Origin: Actinoplanes auranticolor
GTDB lineage: Bacteria > Actinomycetota > Actinomycetes > Mycobacteriales > Micromonosporaceae
DNA length: 64,000 bases
Assembly: GCF_018332655.1 (NCBI RefSeq)
Contig: NZ_BOQL01000024.1
Coordinates: 62,001 to 126,000 of the forward strand
Direction of reading: 5' to 3'
Position numbers and translations under genes: made by a program. The notes beneath the pieces are model-generated. The model did no database searches and was not told where the DNA came from. It saw only the letters and a list, made by a program, of their open reading frames with translations. The stretch's first letter is position 1, and every line of letters starts with the position of its first letter. Shown one piece after another: positions 33,400 to 42,438 of the stretch.

Positions 33400-34194
33400 A
33401 TGACGGATCCCGCGCAGCTCAACACGGACGTGCCGCACTCGGCACGGGTCTGGAACTACCTGCTCGGCGGCAAGGACAACTTCGCGGCGGACCGGGAGGC
33501 GGCGGACTACGCCGTCCGGCTGATGCCCGAGCTGATCCTGTCGGCCCGGGCGAATCGGCAGTTCCTCGGCCGGGCCGTGCGTTTCCTGGCCGGCGAGGCC
33601 GGGATCCGCCAGTTCCTGGACGTCGGCACCGGGCTGCCCACGGCCGACAACACCCACGAGGTGGCCCAGGGCGTCGCCGCGGACGCCCGCGTCGTCTACG
33701 TCGACAACGACCCGCTGGTCCTGGCGCACGCCCGCGCGTTGCTGACCAGCAGCCCGGAGGGAGCCACCGACTACCTCGCGGCCGACGTCCGTGATCCCCA
33801 GGCCATCCTGCGGGCCGCCGCCACCACTCTGGACTTCGGCCGGCCCACCGCCGTGGTGCTGTCCGGCATCCTCAACTTCGTCATGGACGACGCCGAGGCC
33901 CGGTCGGTGGCCGCACAGTTCCTGGCTGCCGTGCCCGCCGGCAGCTACCTGGTGATCTCGCATCCGACCACCGAGGTCAACGGCGCAGCCGTCGAGGAGT
34001 CGATGCGGCAGTGGAACGCCAGCGGCGCGGCGCCGATCAGGACCCGCACCGTCGAGGAGATCCGCGGCTTCTTCGCCGGGCTGGAGCTGCTCGACCCCGG
34101 CGTCGTGACGTGCACGGCGTGGCGGCCGGACCTCGAGCACCCCGGCATCACCGAGGTCGTGTCGGAGTTCGTCGCGGTGGGCCGCAAGCCGTGA
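33400..34194 (+). CDS. SAM-dependent methyltransferase, DUF574/Methyltransf_19 type
   Basis: A 264-residue protein of an actinobacteria-specific family expanded in streptomycetes and relatives. The N-terminal signature TDVPHSARVWNYLLGGKDNFAADREAA is followed by the SAM-binding FLDVGTGLPTADNTHEVAQ, VVYVDNDPLVLAHARALL and a C-terminal VVTCTAWRPDL. Substrates are mostly unknown. ATG at 33400 after GGAAGGA. Single gene between two terminators. Confidence 0.9.
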   Translation: MTDPAQLNTDVPHSARVWNYLLGGKDNFAADREAADYAVRLMPELILSARANRQFLGRAVRFLAGEAGIRQFLDVGTGLPTADNTHEVAQGVAADARVVYVDNDPLVLAHARALLTSSPEGATDYLAADVRDPQAILRAAATTLDFGRPTAVVLSGILNFVMDDAEARSVAAQFLAAVPAGSYLVISHPTTEVNGAAVEESMRQWNASGAAPIRTRTVEEIRGFFAGLELLDPGVVTCTAWRPDLEHPGITEVVSEFVAVGRKP

Positions 34195-34206
34195 GCGCCG
34201 GTGGGA

Positions 34207-34242
34207 GGCCCGGCTGCCCCACGGGGGTAAGGCAGCCGGGCC
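34207..34242. terminator. Bidirectional terminator between methyltransferase and Rpf-like genes
   Basis: GGCCCGGCTGCC at 34207-34218 and GGCAGCCGGGCC at 34231-34242 form a perfect 12-bp stem between two convergent genes. Confidence 0.8.
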
Positions 34243-34248
34243 GGCTCA

Positions 34249-35181
<933 letters not shown>

Positions 35182-35196
35182 TCAAAGGGGTCGGAT

Positions 35197-36303
35197 TCAC
35201 AGCGGCAGCCACTCGGTGGCCGTGGTGACGGCCCGCAGCACCTCGGGCAGCGGCTCGACGCCGAGACCGGGCCCGGCCGGCACGCTCAGGTGGCCGTCCC
35301 GCAGCACGAACGGCTCGGTCAGGTCGGTGCCGAAGTAACGGTCGGACGCCGACGTGTCGCCGGGCAGGGTGAAACCCGGCAGAGCGGCCAGGGCCACGTT
35401 CGCGGCCCGGCCCAGGCCGGTCTCGAGCATGCCACCGCACCACACCGGTACGCCGTGGGCCGCGCAGACGTCGTGGATCCGGCGGGCCTCCAGGTAACCA
35501 CCGACCCGGCCCGGCTTCACGTTGACGATCGCGGCGGCCCCCAGGCTGATCGCCGCGGCGGCGGTGCGGGCCGAGGTGATCGACTCGTCCAGGCAGACCG
35601 GGGTGGTGATCAGCTGGGCCAGCCGGGCGTGCCCGAGGATGTCCTCCTCGTCCAGCGGCTGCTCGATCAGCACCAGGCCGAACGGATCGAGCCGGGCGAG
35701 GTGCCGGGCGTCCGCGACCGTGTACGCCGCGTTCGCGTCCACCTGCAACAGCACCTCGTCGCCGAAACGCTCCCGCACCGCCCGCACCGGCGCCACGTCC
35801 CAGCCGGGCTCGATCTTCAGCTTGATCCGCAGGTAACCGGCCGCCAGATAGCCCGCGACGGCGTCGAGCAGCTCCCCGATCGAGGACATGATGCCCACCG
35901 AGACGCCGCACGGGACCCGCTCGTGCACCGCGCCGAGCTCTCGGGCCAGCGACCGGTCCCCCGCACGCAGCTCGGCGTCGAGCACGGCGGTCTCCAGAGC
36001 GGCCTTGGCCATCCGGTGGCCCCTGAACGGCGCGAGGGCCGGGCCCACCGCGTACGCGTCCAGCCGGGGCGTGGCGGCCAGCGCCGGGACGAGGTGACGG
36101 CGCAGCACGTCGGCGGCGGCCTCGGTGTATTCGGAGGAGTAGCGGGGATCGGCCATCGCGACGCACTCGCCCCAGCCCTGCGCCTCGCCGGTGACCACGC
36201 GCACGAGCAGCACGTCGCGGGTGGTCTCGGTGCCGAACGAGGTGCGGAACGGCGTGACCAGCGGCATGCTCACCCGGCGCAGCTCGACGCCCTCGAGTCT
36301 CAC
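35197..36303 (-). CDS. menC: o-Succinylbenzoate synthase/N-succinylamino-acid racemase (enolase superfamily, MenC type)
   Basis: A 368-residue enolase-superfamily enzyme. The catalytic lysine pair is in LRIKLKIEPGWD. The metal ligands are Asp in LLQVDANAAYT, Glu in LIEQPLDEED and Asp in VCLDESITSA. The second base Lys is in IVNVKPGRVGGYLEA. Family members make o-succinylbenzoate for menaquinone and/or racemise N-acyl amino acids. Here it is translationally coupled (4-base overlap) behind a GNAT gene rather than sitting among men genes, which favours the N-succinylamino-acid racemase role. The gene symbol is given for the family only. Confidence 0.85.
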   Translation of the reverse strand: MRLEGVELRRVSMPLVTPFRTSFGTETTRDVLLVRVVTGEAQGWGECVAMADPRYSSEYTEAAADVLRRHLVPALAATPRLDAYAVGPALAPFRGHRMAKAALETAVLDAELRAGDRSLARELGAVHERVPCGVSVGIMSSIGELLDAVAGYLAAGYLRIKLKIEPGWDVAPVRAVRERFGDEVLLQVDANAAYTVADARHLARLDPFGLVLIEQPLDEEDILGHARLAQLITTPVCLDESITSARTAAAAISLGAAAIVNVKPGRVGGYLEARRIHDVCAAHGVPVWCGGMLETGLGRAANVALAALPGFTLPGDTSASDRYFGTDLTEPFVLRDGHLSVPAGPGLGVEPLPEVLRAVTTATEWLPL

Positions 36304-37157
36304 CGCCCGTACTCCCCGGTGCCGCGGGTGAGGACGTACCAGCCGTCCCGGTCGAAACCGGCGAAGCGCAGCCGGTCGGCGAGCAGAGTGCTCAGGGTCT
36401 CCCGCATCGCGACCCGCCAGTCCTTGGCCGCGCCGGGAGCCCGGCGGCGCAGTGCCTCGACGTCCTCCGGGACGGCCACCACCAGCGTCTGCCCACGGAA
36501 CGAGCCGGGCATCGGCCCGCCGGTGCCGGAGCGGCGCAGCGCCACGGTGGCGGTCGGCGGCCGTACGCAGCGCACCGGCTTGCCGGCACTGGCCGAGACG
36601 ACGGCCGGGGCGGCCAGGTCCCAGCGCACGAGGAGCCGGTCGCTGTCGTCGTCGCCGTTGATCCGGTCGTGCATCGGGCCGTAGAAGTTCGGCAGGTACT
36701 CGGCCGGCATCGCCCCGAGCTTGGCCAGGTTGAAGTAGGCGTTGCGGGCCACCAGCGGGTCGAAGGTCCAGCTGATCGTGCTGATCCCGCGCTGCAGCGC
36801 CCAGACCCGCTGGTGCTGCTTGAGCGCGAAACCGACGCTGCGCCCGGCCGCGGCGGCGGACACCCCGGTGATGTGGCTGTGCAGCTCCCGCTCGCCCGGC
36901 GCGGCGAAGAACGCCACGGCGGCGCCGACCAGGGTGCCGCCGTCGAAGGCGCCGGCCACGTAGTTGCCCGACTTCGCCAGCGCCCGCAGCAGCTCGGTGC
37001 CCAGCTGCGGGGCGCTCGTGTCCTCCTGCCAGATCCCGGCCAGCGTCCGGTCCAGCGTGGTGAGCTCGGCCAGGCTGCTCACCGGGCGCACCAGCACACG
37101 CGCGGCCCGCGCGGCCGACCCGGCCGCCTCCAGCGCCGCCGCGATCACCCGGCTCAC
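36300..37157 (-). CDS. GNAT-superfamily acyltransferase (COG3375-like), partner of the MenC/NSAR gene
   Basis: A protein of about 285 residues. LVRPVSSLAELTTLDRTLAGIWQ opens a GNAT-like fold with GAFDGGTLVGAAVAFF, then LHSHITGVSAAAAGRSVGFALKQHQRVWAL (a variant acyl-CoA loop) and ISWTFDPLVARNAYFNLAKLGA. These fit the uncharacterised COG3375 GNAT group that travels with N-acylamino-acid racemases. The GTG at 37157 was chosen (GGAG upstream); a longer in-frame start at 37229 is possible. It overlaps the racemase start, so both are one operon. Confidence 0.75.
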   Translation of the reverse strand: MSRVIAAALEAAGSAARAARVLVRPVSSLAELTTLDRTLAGIWQEDTSAPQLGTELLRALAKSGNYVAGAFDGGTLVGAAVAFFAAPGERELHSHITGVSAAAAGRSVGFALKQHQRVWALQRGISTISWTFDPLVARNAYFNLAKLGAMPAEYLPNFYGPMHDRINGDDDSDRLLVRWDLAAPAVVSASAGKPVRCVRPPTATVALRRSGTGGPMPGSFRGQTLVVAVPEDVEALRRRAPGAAKDWRVAMRETLSTLLADRLRFAGFDRDGWYVLTRGTGEYGR

Positions 37158-37450
37158 GGCCGCGGCTCCGCGGCGAGCAGGCGCGGCAGCCGGCGCGTCA
37201 TCCGGGTCACGAGATCCATGGGTGCTCACCTTCGCCGGTGCCGGTCTGCTCAGCGTAGGCCCCGGCCGGGCCGGCCGGGGGGCGTCGGCGGTGGCCCGGG
37301 CGCCCGGCAGCTCTGCCCGCGTTGACCTGGCTTTCCGCCCGAAGGTCCAGAAAGGGGGGACAGCAAATGATCTCTTGTGGGCCGGCTCGCGTATCTTGAC
37401 GTACCGGTCGGCCCCGTGGCCACCGGCATTCCCCACGGCAGGACGACGAG

Positions 37451-38368
37451 ATGGCTGACGATTCCGAGCGCGACGACCCGGTGCTGGTCCGCCCGTACAT
37501 CACCACCCAACCCCTCGAGCCCGACGAGCGGCCCGCGCCGACCTGGCCGGCGACCGCCGACCTGCCCGAGGACGGCACCCGGGAGCTGCCCGGCGTCGTT
37601 GCCCCCGTATCGGCCACCGTTCCCGACCCGGCGGCCAAGACCACTGCGCTGCGCCGTCAGAAGCTCCTGGTGCTGGCCGGGACGGGAGTGCTGGCGCTGC
37701 TCGGCGGGGCCGGCCTGTTCCTGCTGCAGCCGTCCGGCGACGAGAATCCGCCCGCGACGGCCCGGCCCGCTCCCTCGGCGCCGGGGGTGACCCGGCCGGC
37801 CGGGGCAGCGCCGGTGGCGAGCGCGGGCACCATCACCGCCTCCGCCGGCAGCAGCATCGTCAGCCGGCCGGCCACGACCACCCGGCCCACGGCCACGCCC
37901 GGCACCGAGGGAGCCGCCGTCGGGGGAGCCGCCGGACCCGGACCGGCCAGGACCACGACGCCCGCACCCGGCGCGCCGAGTCCGACGCTGTCACCGCCGC
38001 CCGGCACGGCCAGGACCGGGGCGATCACCGCGGCGGGCGGCCGGTGCCTGTTCCTCGGCGGGATCCTCGGGCTCGACGGCGCTCCCGTGCAGACCTCCGG
38101 CTGCGCCGACGTCAGCTACCAGCGGTGGACGCTGGCCACCGACGGCACACTCATGGTCGCCAACCGGTGCGCCGCGGTGAGCGGTGACGGCTCCGTACGG
38201 ATCGGCGACTGCGACGACCGGCCCGCGGCCCAGTGGCGGGCCGGACCCGGCGGCTCCCTGGTCAACCCGCAGACCGGCCGGTGCCTGACCGACCCCGGCG
38301 CCCTCGCGACGCCGGTCACCGTCACCGACTGCACGGGCGCGGCGACCCAGACCTGGACCCTGCCCTGA
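37451..38368 (+). CDS. Membrane-anchored protein with C-terminal ricin-type lectin domain
   Basis: A 305-residue protein. An acidic cytoplasmic N-terminus (about 70 residues) precedes one transmembrane helix (LLVLAGTGVLALLGGAGLFLL, about residues 72-92). A Pro/Thr/Ala-rich extracellular stalk (about 95-195) leads to a beta-trefoil (AITAAGGRCLFLGG to TQTWTLP) with the QxW repeats SYQRWTLA, AAQWRAG and ATQTWTL. Ricin-type domains bind carbohydrates. No catalytic domain is attached, so a cell-surface sugar-binding role is inferred. Confidence 0.82.
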   Translation: MADDSERDDPVLVRPYITTQPLEPDERPAPTWPATADLPEDGTRELPGVVAPVSATVPDPAAKTTALRRQKLLVLAGTGVLALLGGAGLFLLQPSGDENPPATARPAPSAPGVTRPAGAAPVASAGTITASAGSSIVSRPATTTRPTATPGTEGAAVGGAAGPGPARTTTPAPGAPSPTLSPPPGTARTGAITAAGGRCLFLGGILGLDGAPVQTSGCADVSYQRWTLATDGTLMVANRCAAVSGDGSVRIGDCDDRPAAQWRAGPGGSLVNPQTGRCLTDPGALATPVTVTDCTGAATQTWTLP

Positions 38369-38519
38369 CTCCGGGTGCCGGGCAGCGGGCCTTCGGACCG
38401 GCAACCCGGTCATGCAGGACAGCCGCCCCGACCGGACCGGTCGGGGGCGCACCGGCTGATAGAACGGCGTCTGTCCCTCTTGGACAGCCGGCGGCGCCGG
38501 CAGCACCCCAGGAGTCGTG

Positions 38520-38637
38520 ATGCCCGATCTGTCCCGCCGTTCCCTGCTGCTCACCGGGGGCGCCGCCGCGCTGAGGAGTTCGGCAGCCCGCTGATCGCTA
38601 CGACCTCGACACCGGCCGGGTCACGCTGGTGAGATAG
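38520..38637 (+). pseudogene. Remnant of a Tat-exported protein gene
   Basis: AGGAG at 38510-38514 is followed by an ATG at 38520 encoding MPDLSRRSLLLTGGAAAL, a clear twin-arginine signal, but the frame stops after 24 residues (TGA at 38592). In a different frame the next bases encode RYDLDTGRVTLVR followed by TAG at 38635, which looks like a genuine C-terminus. This is best explained by a large internal deletion that fused the two ends out of frame. The original product is not identifiable. Confidence 0.5.
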
Positions 38638-38663
38638 CCCGCGCACCGGGCTATCGTTCCCGG

Positions 38664-39986
38664 GTGCCCGCCGAGCCGTATGCCCCCGCCACGCCGGCGA
38701 CCGACCGGCTGGCCTGGCTCGACGGACTCCGCGCCGGGGCGGTTCTGCTGGTCGTCTACGCCCACCTCAGCCGTGTGCTGTTCCGCGGCGCGCGGGAGGT
38801 CTCGGCCGAGTGGCTGCACGCCGGCACCGCCGGCGTCATGCTGTTCTTCCTGGTCAGCGGCTACATCATCCCAGCCTCGCTGGAACGGCACGGGAGCCTG
38901 CGCACGTTCTGGGTGAGCCGGCTCTGCCGGCTGCTGCCGCTGTACCTGGCGGTGTGCGCTCTCGTGGTCGCGCTGGGCGCCGCCGGGCTGATGCCGCTCG
39001 ACCCCGTCCTGCGGGCCGATCCGCTGACCGCGGCCGTGGCCCATGTGACCATGCTGCCGCACCTGCTGGGCGTACCGCTGATCACTCCGGTGATCTGGAC
39101 GCTCACCTTCGAGATGGCGTTCTACCTGCTGGTCGGGGCTCTCTTCGCGGTGCGGCGGCACCGCGCCGGGTCCGTGGTGGCAGCGGTGGTGCTGGCCGTG
39201 GCGGCCGTCGGCACCGCTCCGCTGGCGCCGAAGCTGCTGGTGGCCACGCCGGAGGCCGCGCGGGAGGTGACCCTGGTCGTCGCGCTCGTCCTGGTGCTGG
39301 GGCTGGGCGCGGTGGCGACCGGGCGGCGTGCCGCCGTGGTGAGCGGCGCGTTGCTGCTCGGCGGGGTGGCGGTGACGCTGCTGGTGGCCGGTCAGGACCC
39401 GGCACACGTCTGGGACGGCCTGCTGATCGTCTCGGTCATGCTGGTCGGCACGGCGCTCCACCGCGCCGACCACGGCCGGATCCGCTGGTGGCAGGCCGGG
39501 GTGGTGGCCGCGGTGGTGGCCGCCGCGCTGCTGGTGAACTGGATCGCCGCGCTGGAGTCCATGGGCGGGCTCACCCTGCGGTCCGCGACCCGCTTCTTCG
39601 TCACCCTGCTCGTCATCGCCGGCGCATTCGCTCTGGGCCGGCTCACCCGGCACCGGCGCACGCCACGCTGGCTGGCCCGCCTCGGGCTGATCAGCTACTC
39701 CGTCTACCTGGTGCACTATGTGCTGATCGAGCTGCTGCGGCCGGTGCTGGCCGGTCTCGGTGAGCGGCTGCCCGCGCCGGCCGAGGCGCCGGTCGTGGCC
39801 GCGTACCTGGGCCTGGTGATCGGGATCTCGTGGCTGACCCACCGGTTCGTGGAGGTGCCCGGCCAGCGGTTCGGGCGCCGGGCCGCCCGGTGGATGACCG
39901 CGCGGTGGGGCTCCGACGCCCGGCCGGTGGACGTCGCCGGGGTGCCTCAGCCGGCGAAGCGGGACCTGCGCGCCATCGCCCGGTAG
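38664..39986 (+). CDS. Acyltransferase-3 family membrane protein (OafA/YrhL type)
   Basis: A 440-residue integral membrane protein with about ten helices. LAWLDGLRAGAVLLVVYAHLSRVLF carries the early conserved His, and VMLFFLVSGYIIPASLERHGSLRTFWVSRLCRLLPLY is the family signature. VIWTLTFEMAFYLLVGALF and LGLISYSVYLVHYVLIELL follow. Such proteins transfer acyl groups to extracellular sugars or lipids. Starts with GTG at 38664. Its 3' end overlaps the GH26 pseudogene on the other strand by 40 bases. Confidence 0.85.
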   Translation: MPAEPYAPATPATDRLAWLDGLRAGAVLLVVYAHLSRVLFRGAREVSAEWLHAGTAGVMLFFLVSGYIIPASLERHGSLRTFWVSRLCRLLPLYLAVCALVVALGAAGLMPLDPVLRADPLTAAVAHVTMLPHLLGVPLITPVIWTLTFEMAFYLLVGALFAVRRHRAGSVVAAVVLAVAAVGTAPLAPKLLVATPEAAREVTLVVALVLVLGLGAVATGRRAAVVSGALLLGGVAVTLLVAGQDPAHVWDGLLIVSVMLVGTALHRADHGRIRWWQAGVVAAVVAAALLVNWIAALESMGGLTLRSATRFFVTLLVIAGAFALGRLTRHRRTPRWLARLGLISYSVYLVHYVLIELLRPVLAGLGERLPAPAEAPVVAAYLGLVIGISWLTHRFVEVPGQRFGRRAARWMTARWGSDARPVDVAGVPQPAKRDLRAIAR

Positions 39987-40544
39987 GCCGCGAGGGCGGC
40001 GCTGTCGGTGTCGGGGCGGAAGTTGTGCGGGCTGCCGGCCTGGATGTCGGTGTCGAACCAGACCACGGCGCCGACGGCCGGGGTGTCCTCGACCCAGGAG
40101 GCCAGCTGCCGGATCCACGCGGCCTTGCTGCCCCGCCCGTGGTCCACCGCGGCGGTCTCGCTCAGGATGATGGGCTTGCGTTCGCCGTACGCCGCGACGA
40201 CGGCACTGAACAGCGTGCGCGGCGACTCGGAGAAGAAGTCGTAGCCGGAGACCCCGACCCAGTCGACGTGGTCGTCGCCGGGGTAGTACTAGCCGGCCGG
40301 GTCGTCGCCGTTGTGGCTGCCGTCCCACTCGAACCAGTCGCCGTTCATCTCCCAGCCCCACCGCAGCAGGACGGGCCGCTTCATCCCGGCGAGCTTGCGG
40401 GCCACCCGGGCGATGACGCGGTCCGACGAGCCGTCGATGATCCGCCGGTACGGCGCCCCGTGCCACGACACCATCAGCGTGCTGGAAGCGGCCACGGCCG
40501 GCTCCGACGAGGGCACGTAGCCGCCCCACGGGTAGAACACGTGC
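39947..40544 (-). pseudogene. GH26 mannanase pseudogene, 3' part (downstream of the IS insertion)
   Basis: On the minus strand the frame runs from HVFYPWGGYVPSSEPAV through LLRWGWEMNGDWFEW (RxxxEMNG-type acid/base Glu) to an in-frame TAG at 40291-40289. It then continues without further stops through YYPGDDHVDWVGVSGYDFF and RKPIILSETAAVDHG (nucleophile Glu) to TGA at 39947. The piece between SHNGDDPAG and YYPGDDH looks short by some 40 residues compared with GH26 enzymes, so the TAG may mark a deletion joint. The 5' part of the gene lies on the far side of the inserted element at 42439-42805. Confidence 0.88.
40537..40544. repeat. Target-site duplication, left copy
   Basis: ACACGTGC, identical and in the same orientation at 42431-42438, directly abutting the terminal inverted repeats of the inserted element. 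Eight bases is the size typical for ISL3-family insertions. Confidence 0.93.
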
Positions 40545-40569
40545 GCGGCTGCTCAGGTTTCTGTGGGCA
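40545..40569. repeat. Terminal inverted repeat, left end of the IS element
   Basis: Twenty-five bases beginning GCGGCTGCTCAGGTTTCTGT. It matches the reverse complement of 42406-42430 at 22 of 25 positions (mismatches at positions 4, 7 and 17). Confidence 0.92.
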
Positions 40570-41556
40570 GTTTTAGGGTTACTCCGCCGAGGCAGAGGTA
40601 GATGGCTGCAGTGAGGGCGTCGAGGTTGCGGAAGCCGAAGCCACGCCGCTGAATGAGCCGGATCTTGGCGTTGATGCCTTCGAGACGGGAGTTGGACAGG
40701 CCGAGTTCGACGGCGGCGACGATGGCGTCGGCGTGTTTCTCTGTCCGGCGGACGAGGTTGCGGAAGGCAGGAATCCGGCTGCGTTTCGCGGCGGTGCCCC
40801 AGCGTTTGAGGTATGCGCGGGCCTCGGCGGGATCGGTCGTGCGGTAGAGATCGCGGAGTTGCTCTTTGAGTTCCCAGGTGCGCCAGAGCCGGTAGCGGTG
40901 ACGCCGGAGCAGGCGCAGGATCTGCCGGTGCTCGTCGTCGAGGTTCTCCCGGCGGGCGCGTACGGCGAAGCGGGCGCGGCGCCAGTGGCGCCGTTCGGGC
41001 ATGCCGGGACCGCAGGGCATGGTGGGTGCTTCGGCCCGGTAGACCGATTCGACGACCTCGTCGGTCCACTTGATCACGTGGAATTTCGTCTACGCCGATG
41101 CGGTAGAGCTGGTCGAGGCGTCGGTCGTCGATGTGGTCGGCCACGACCCGGGTGACGATCGCGTCGACCGCTTCCCACGAGCAGCGCAGCAGCCGGGCGA
41201 TGCTTGCCTTGTCCATGCGCTGGGCCAGCCACGCGGCGACGTTCTCGAAGTCGGTGGTGTGCCGCGCGTTCGGCCTCGCCCACGGCACCTGCTCGGTGCG
41301 CACTCGCGAGCAGGAGCGGCAGTCGATGCGGTGGATGTCAGCTTCCAGCCAGGCCTGGCAGGCACCGAAGTCCAGATGCCGCCACCGGCGCCGCGACGTG
41401 TCGTAGCGGGCCATCGTCGGTGCCCCGCACGGGCAGATCAGACGTCGTCGGCGCCGACGCAACCCGATCACGAGTCCCCGGTCGGTAAAACGCCACCGCC
41501 TGCACTGTCGCCCCGGTAAGGCGAAGGATTCGATTGAATGCCGTGGTAAGTCGCAC
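40553..41556 (-). pseudogene. ISL3-family transposase, inactivated
   Basis: It starts at GTG 41556 with VRLTTAFNRILRLTGATVQAVAF. It then needs a frame change near 41484-41488 (a TTTT run) to continue as LICPCGAPTMARYDTSRRRWRHLD, EQVPWARPNARHTTDFENVAAWLAQRMDK and LYRIGVDE. A second frame change near 41093 follows, where GVDE is joined directly to FHVIKWTDEVVESVYR; in intact ISL3 transposases about 65 residues, including the second catalytic Asp, lie between these. The C-terminus (SRIPAFRNLVRRTEKHADA, LSNSRLEGINAKIRLIQRRG) is intact and ends at 40553. Two lesions make it non-functional. Confidence 0.9.
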
Positions 41557-41684
41557 AAGTTGATCAACGAGTGCCCGGCAATGCCAGACGCCCGCCGTGG
41601 TCGGGCGGATCGATGCCCGTCCGCCGCGTGAGCCGCCGTACTCAACCGTGCCGATGTATCTCACGCTGGGTCTAGGGTGTCGCC

Positions 41685-42284
41685 GTGCGCAAGCAGTTGG
41701 TACGTGATGCCTATTCGTCCATGTCAGAGCAGTACATCGCCCTGTTTGACGGTGACTGGCATTCCCCCGAGAGCGACACTGCCCTTGTCCGGGATCACCT
41801 CGCCGGCCTGGACGGCACGGTGTTCGATCTCGGTTGCGGCCCCGGTCATTGGACCGCCTACCTGCATTCGCTCGGCGCCGACGTGACGGGCATCGACCTC
41901 GTCCGTGAGTTCATCGACCATGCCCGGACGAACTTCCCTGGGCCGGAGTTCCGGCTTGGCTCGATGACCGAAATAGACATTCCCGACCATTCGGTGGCCG
42001 GCATCCTCTCCTGGTATTCGACAATTCACCTGCCGCCACAGGAGCTGGACCGAGTGCTCACCGAGTTCCGCCGGATGCTGGTTCACTCCGGGAGGTTGGT
42101 GATCGGCTTCTTCGACAGCGACGACGAGGTGGCCGAGTTCGACCACAAGGTCCTCACCGCGTACCGCTGGCCAGTAGACGAATTCTCCGCCCGACTAGCA
42201 AAGGCCGGTTTCACCGAACTCCAGCGCCTGCAACAGCAGGTCCCGGACCGCAAATACGCGGCCATCGCCGCAAGCGCCAGCTGA
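41685..42284 (+). CDS. Class I SAM-dependent methyltransferase, passenger gene of the IS element
   Basis: A 199-residue soluble protein. The SAM-binding motif I is TVFDLGCGPGHWTAYLHSLG, with the acidic residue after strand 2 in VTGIDLVREFIDHAR and motif IV around AGILSWYSTIHLPPQELDRVL. It matches the Methyltransf_11/25 type; the methyl acceptor is unknown. GTG start at 41685. It is divergent from the transposase remnant and wholly inside the terminal inverted repeats, so it moved with the element. Base composition is less extreme in GC than the host genes (several AT-ending codons), consistent with foreign origin. Unlike its neighbours it is intact. Confidence 0.87.
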   Translation: MRKQLVRDAYSSMSEQYIALFDGDWHSPESDTALVRDHLAGLDGTVFDLGCGPGHWTAYLHSLGADVTGIDLVREFIDHARTNFPGPEFRLGSMTEIDIPDHSVAGILSWYSTIHLPPQELDRVLTEFRRMLVHSGRLVIGFFDSDDEVAEFDHKVLTAYRWPVDEFSARLAKAGFTELQRLQQQVPDRKYAAIAASAS

Positions 42285-42405
42285 GTCCGTGGCGGCACGT
42301 CTGGATCCGTAGACGACTCAGCGACGCGTCACGATCGCGTTGACAACCATGACTATCCGGATGGCACCTATCGCCGTCCGTCACGGGATCCTGTAGCCGC
42401 TCCAA

Positions 42406-42430
42406 TGCCCACACAAACCTGAGTAGTCGC
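42406..42430. repeat. Terminal inverted repeat, right end of the IS element
   Basis: Twenty-five bases ending CCTGAGTAGTCGC, complementary to 40545-40569 at 22 of 25 positions. Confidence 0.92.
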
Positions 42431-42438
42431 ACACGTGC
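42431..42438. repeat. Target-site duplication, right copy
   Basis: ACACGTGC, the direct repeat of 40537-40544. Confidence 0.93.

Larger units (their letters stand above)
40545..42430 (-). mobile_element. ISL3-like insertion element with a methyltransferase passenger gene
   Basis: A 1,886-bp element bounded by 25-bp imperfect inverted repeats and flanked by an exact 8-bp duplication. It carries a defective ISL3-type transposase (40553-41556, minus) and an intact class I SAM methyltransferase (41685-42284, plus). It interrupts a GH26 gene. Deleting the element and one duplication copy restores RIVHVFYPWGG in frame across the junction. Transposase damage means it can no longer move by itself. 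Confidence 0.9.

Noticed and set aside
38598..41645. A 3-kb open frame on the minus strand running from the transposase remnant through the GH26 remnant and antisense to the acyltransferase
   Set aside because: It mixes unrelated segments and includes antisense low-complexity sequence; the transposase and GH26 homologies explain only parts, in several frames.
41557..41684. An internal IS boundary between transposase and methyltransferase that would make the cargo host DNA
   Set aside because: No sequence matching the 25-bp ends occurs here, and the target duplication and restored GH26 frame place both genes inside one insertion.
42285..42405. Extra gene or second IS between the methyltransferase and the right inverted repeat
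   Set aside because: Only 121 bases, no supported reading frame; it is the non-coding right end of the element.
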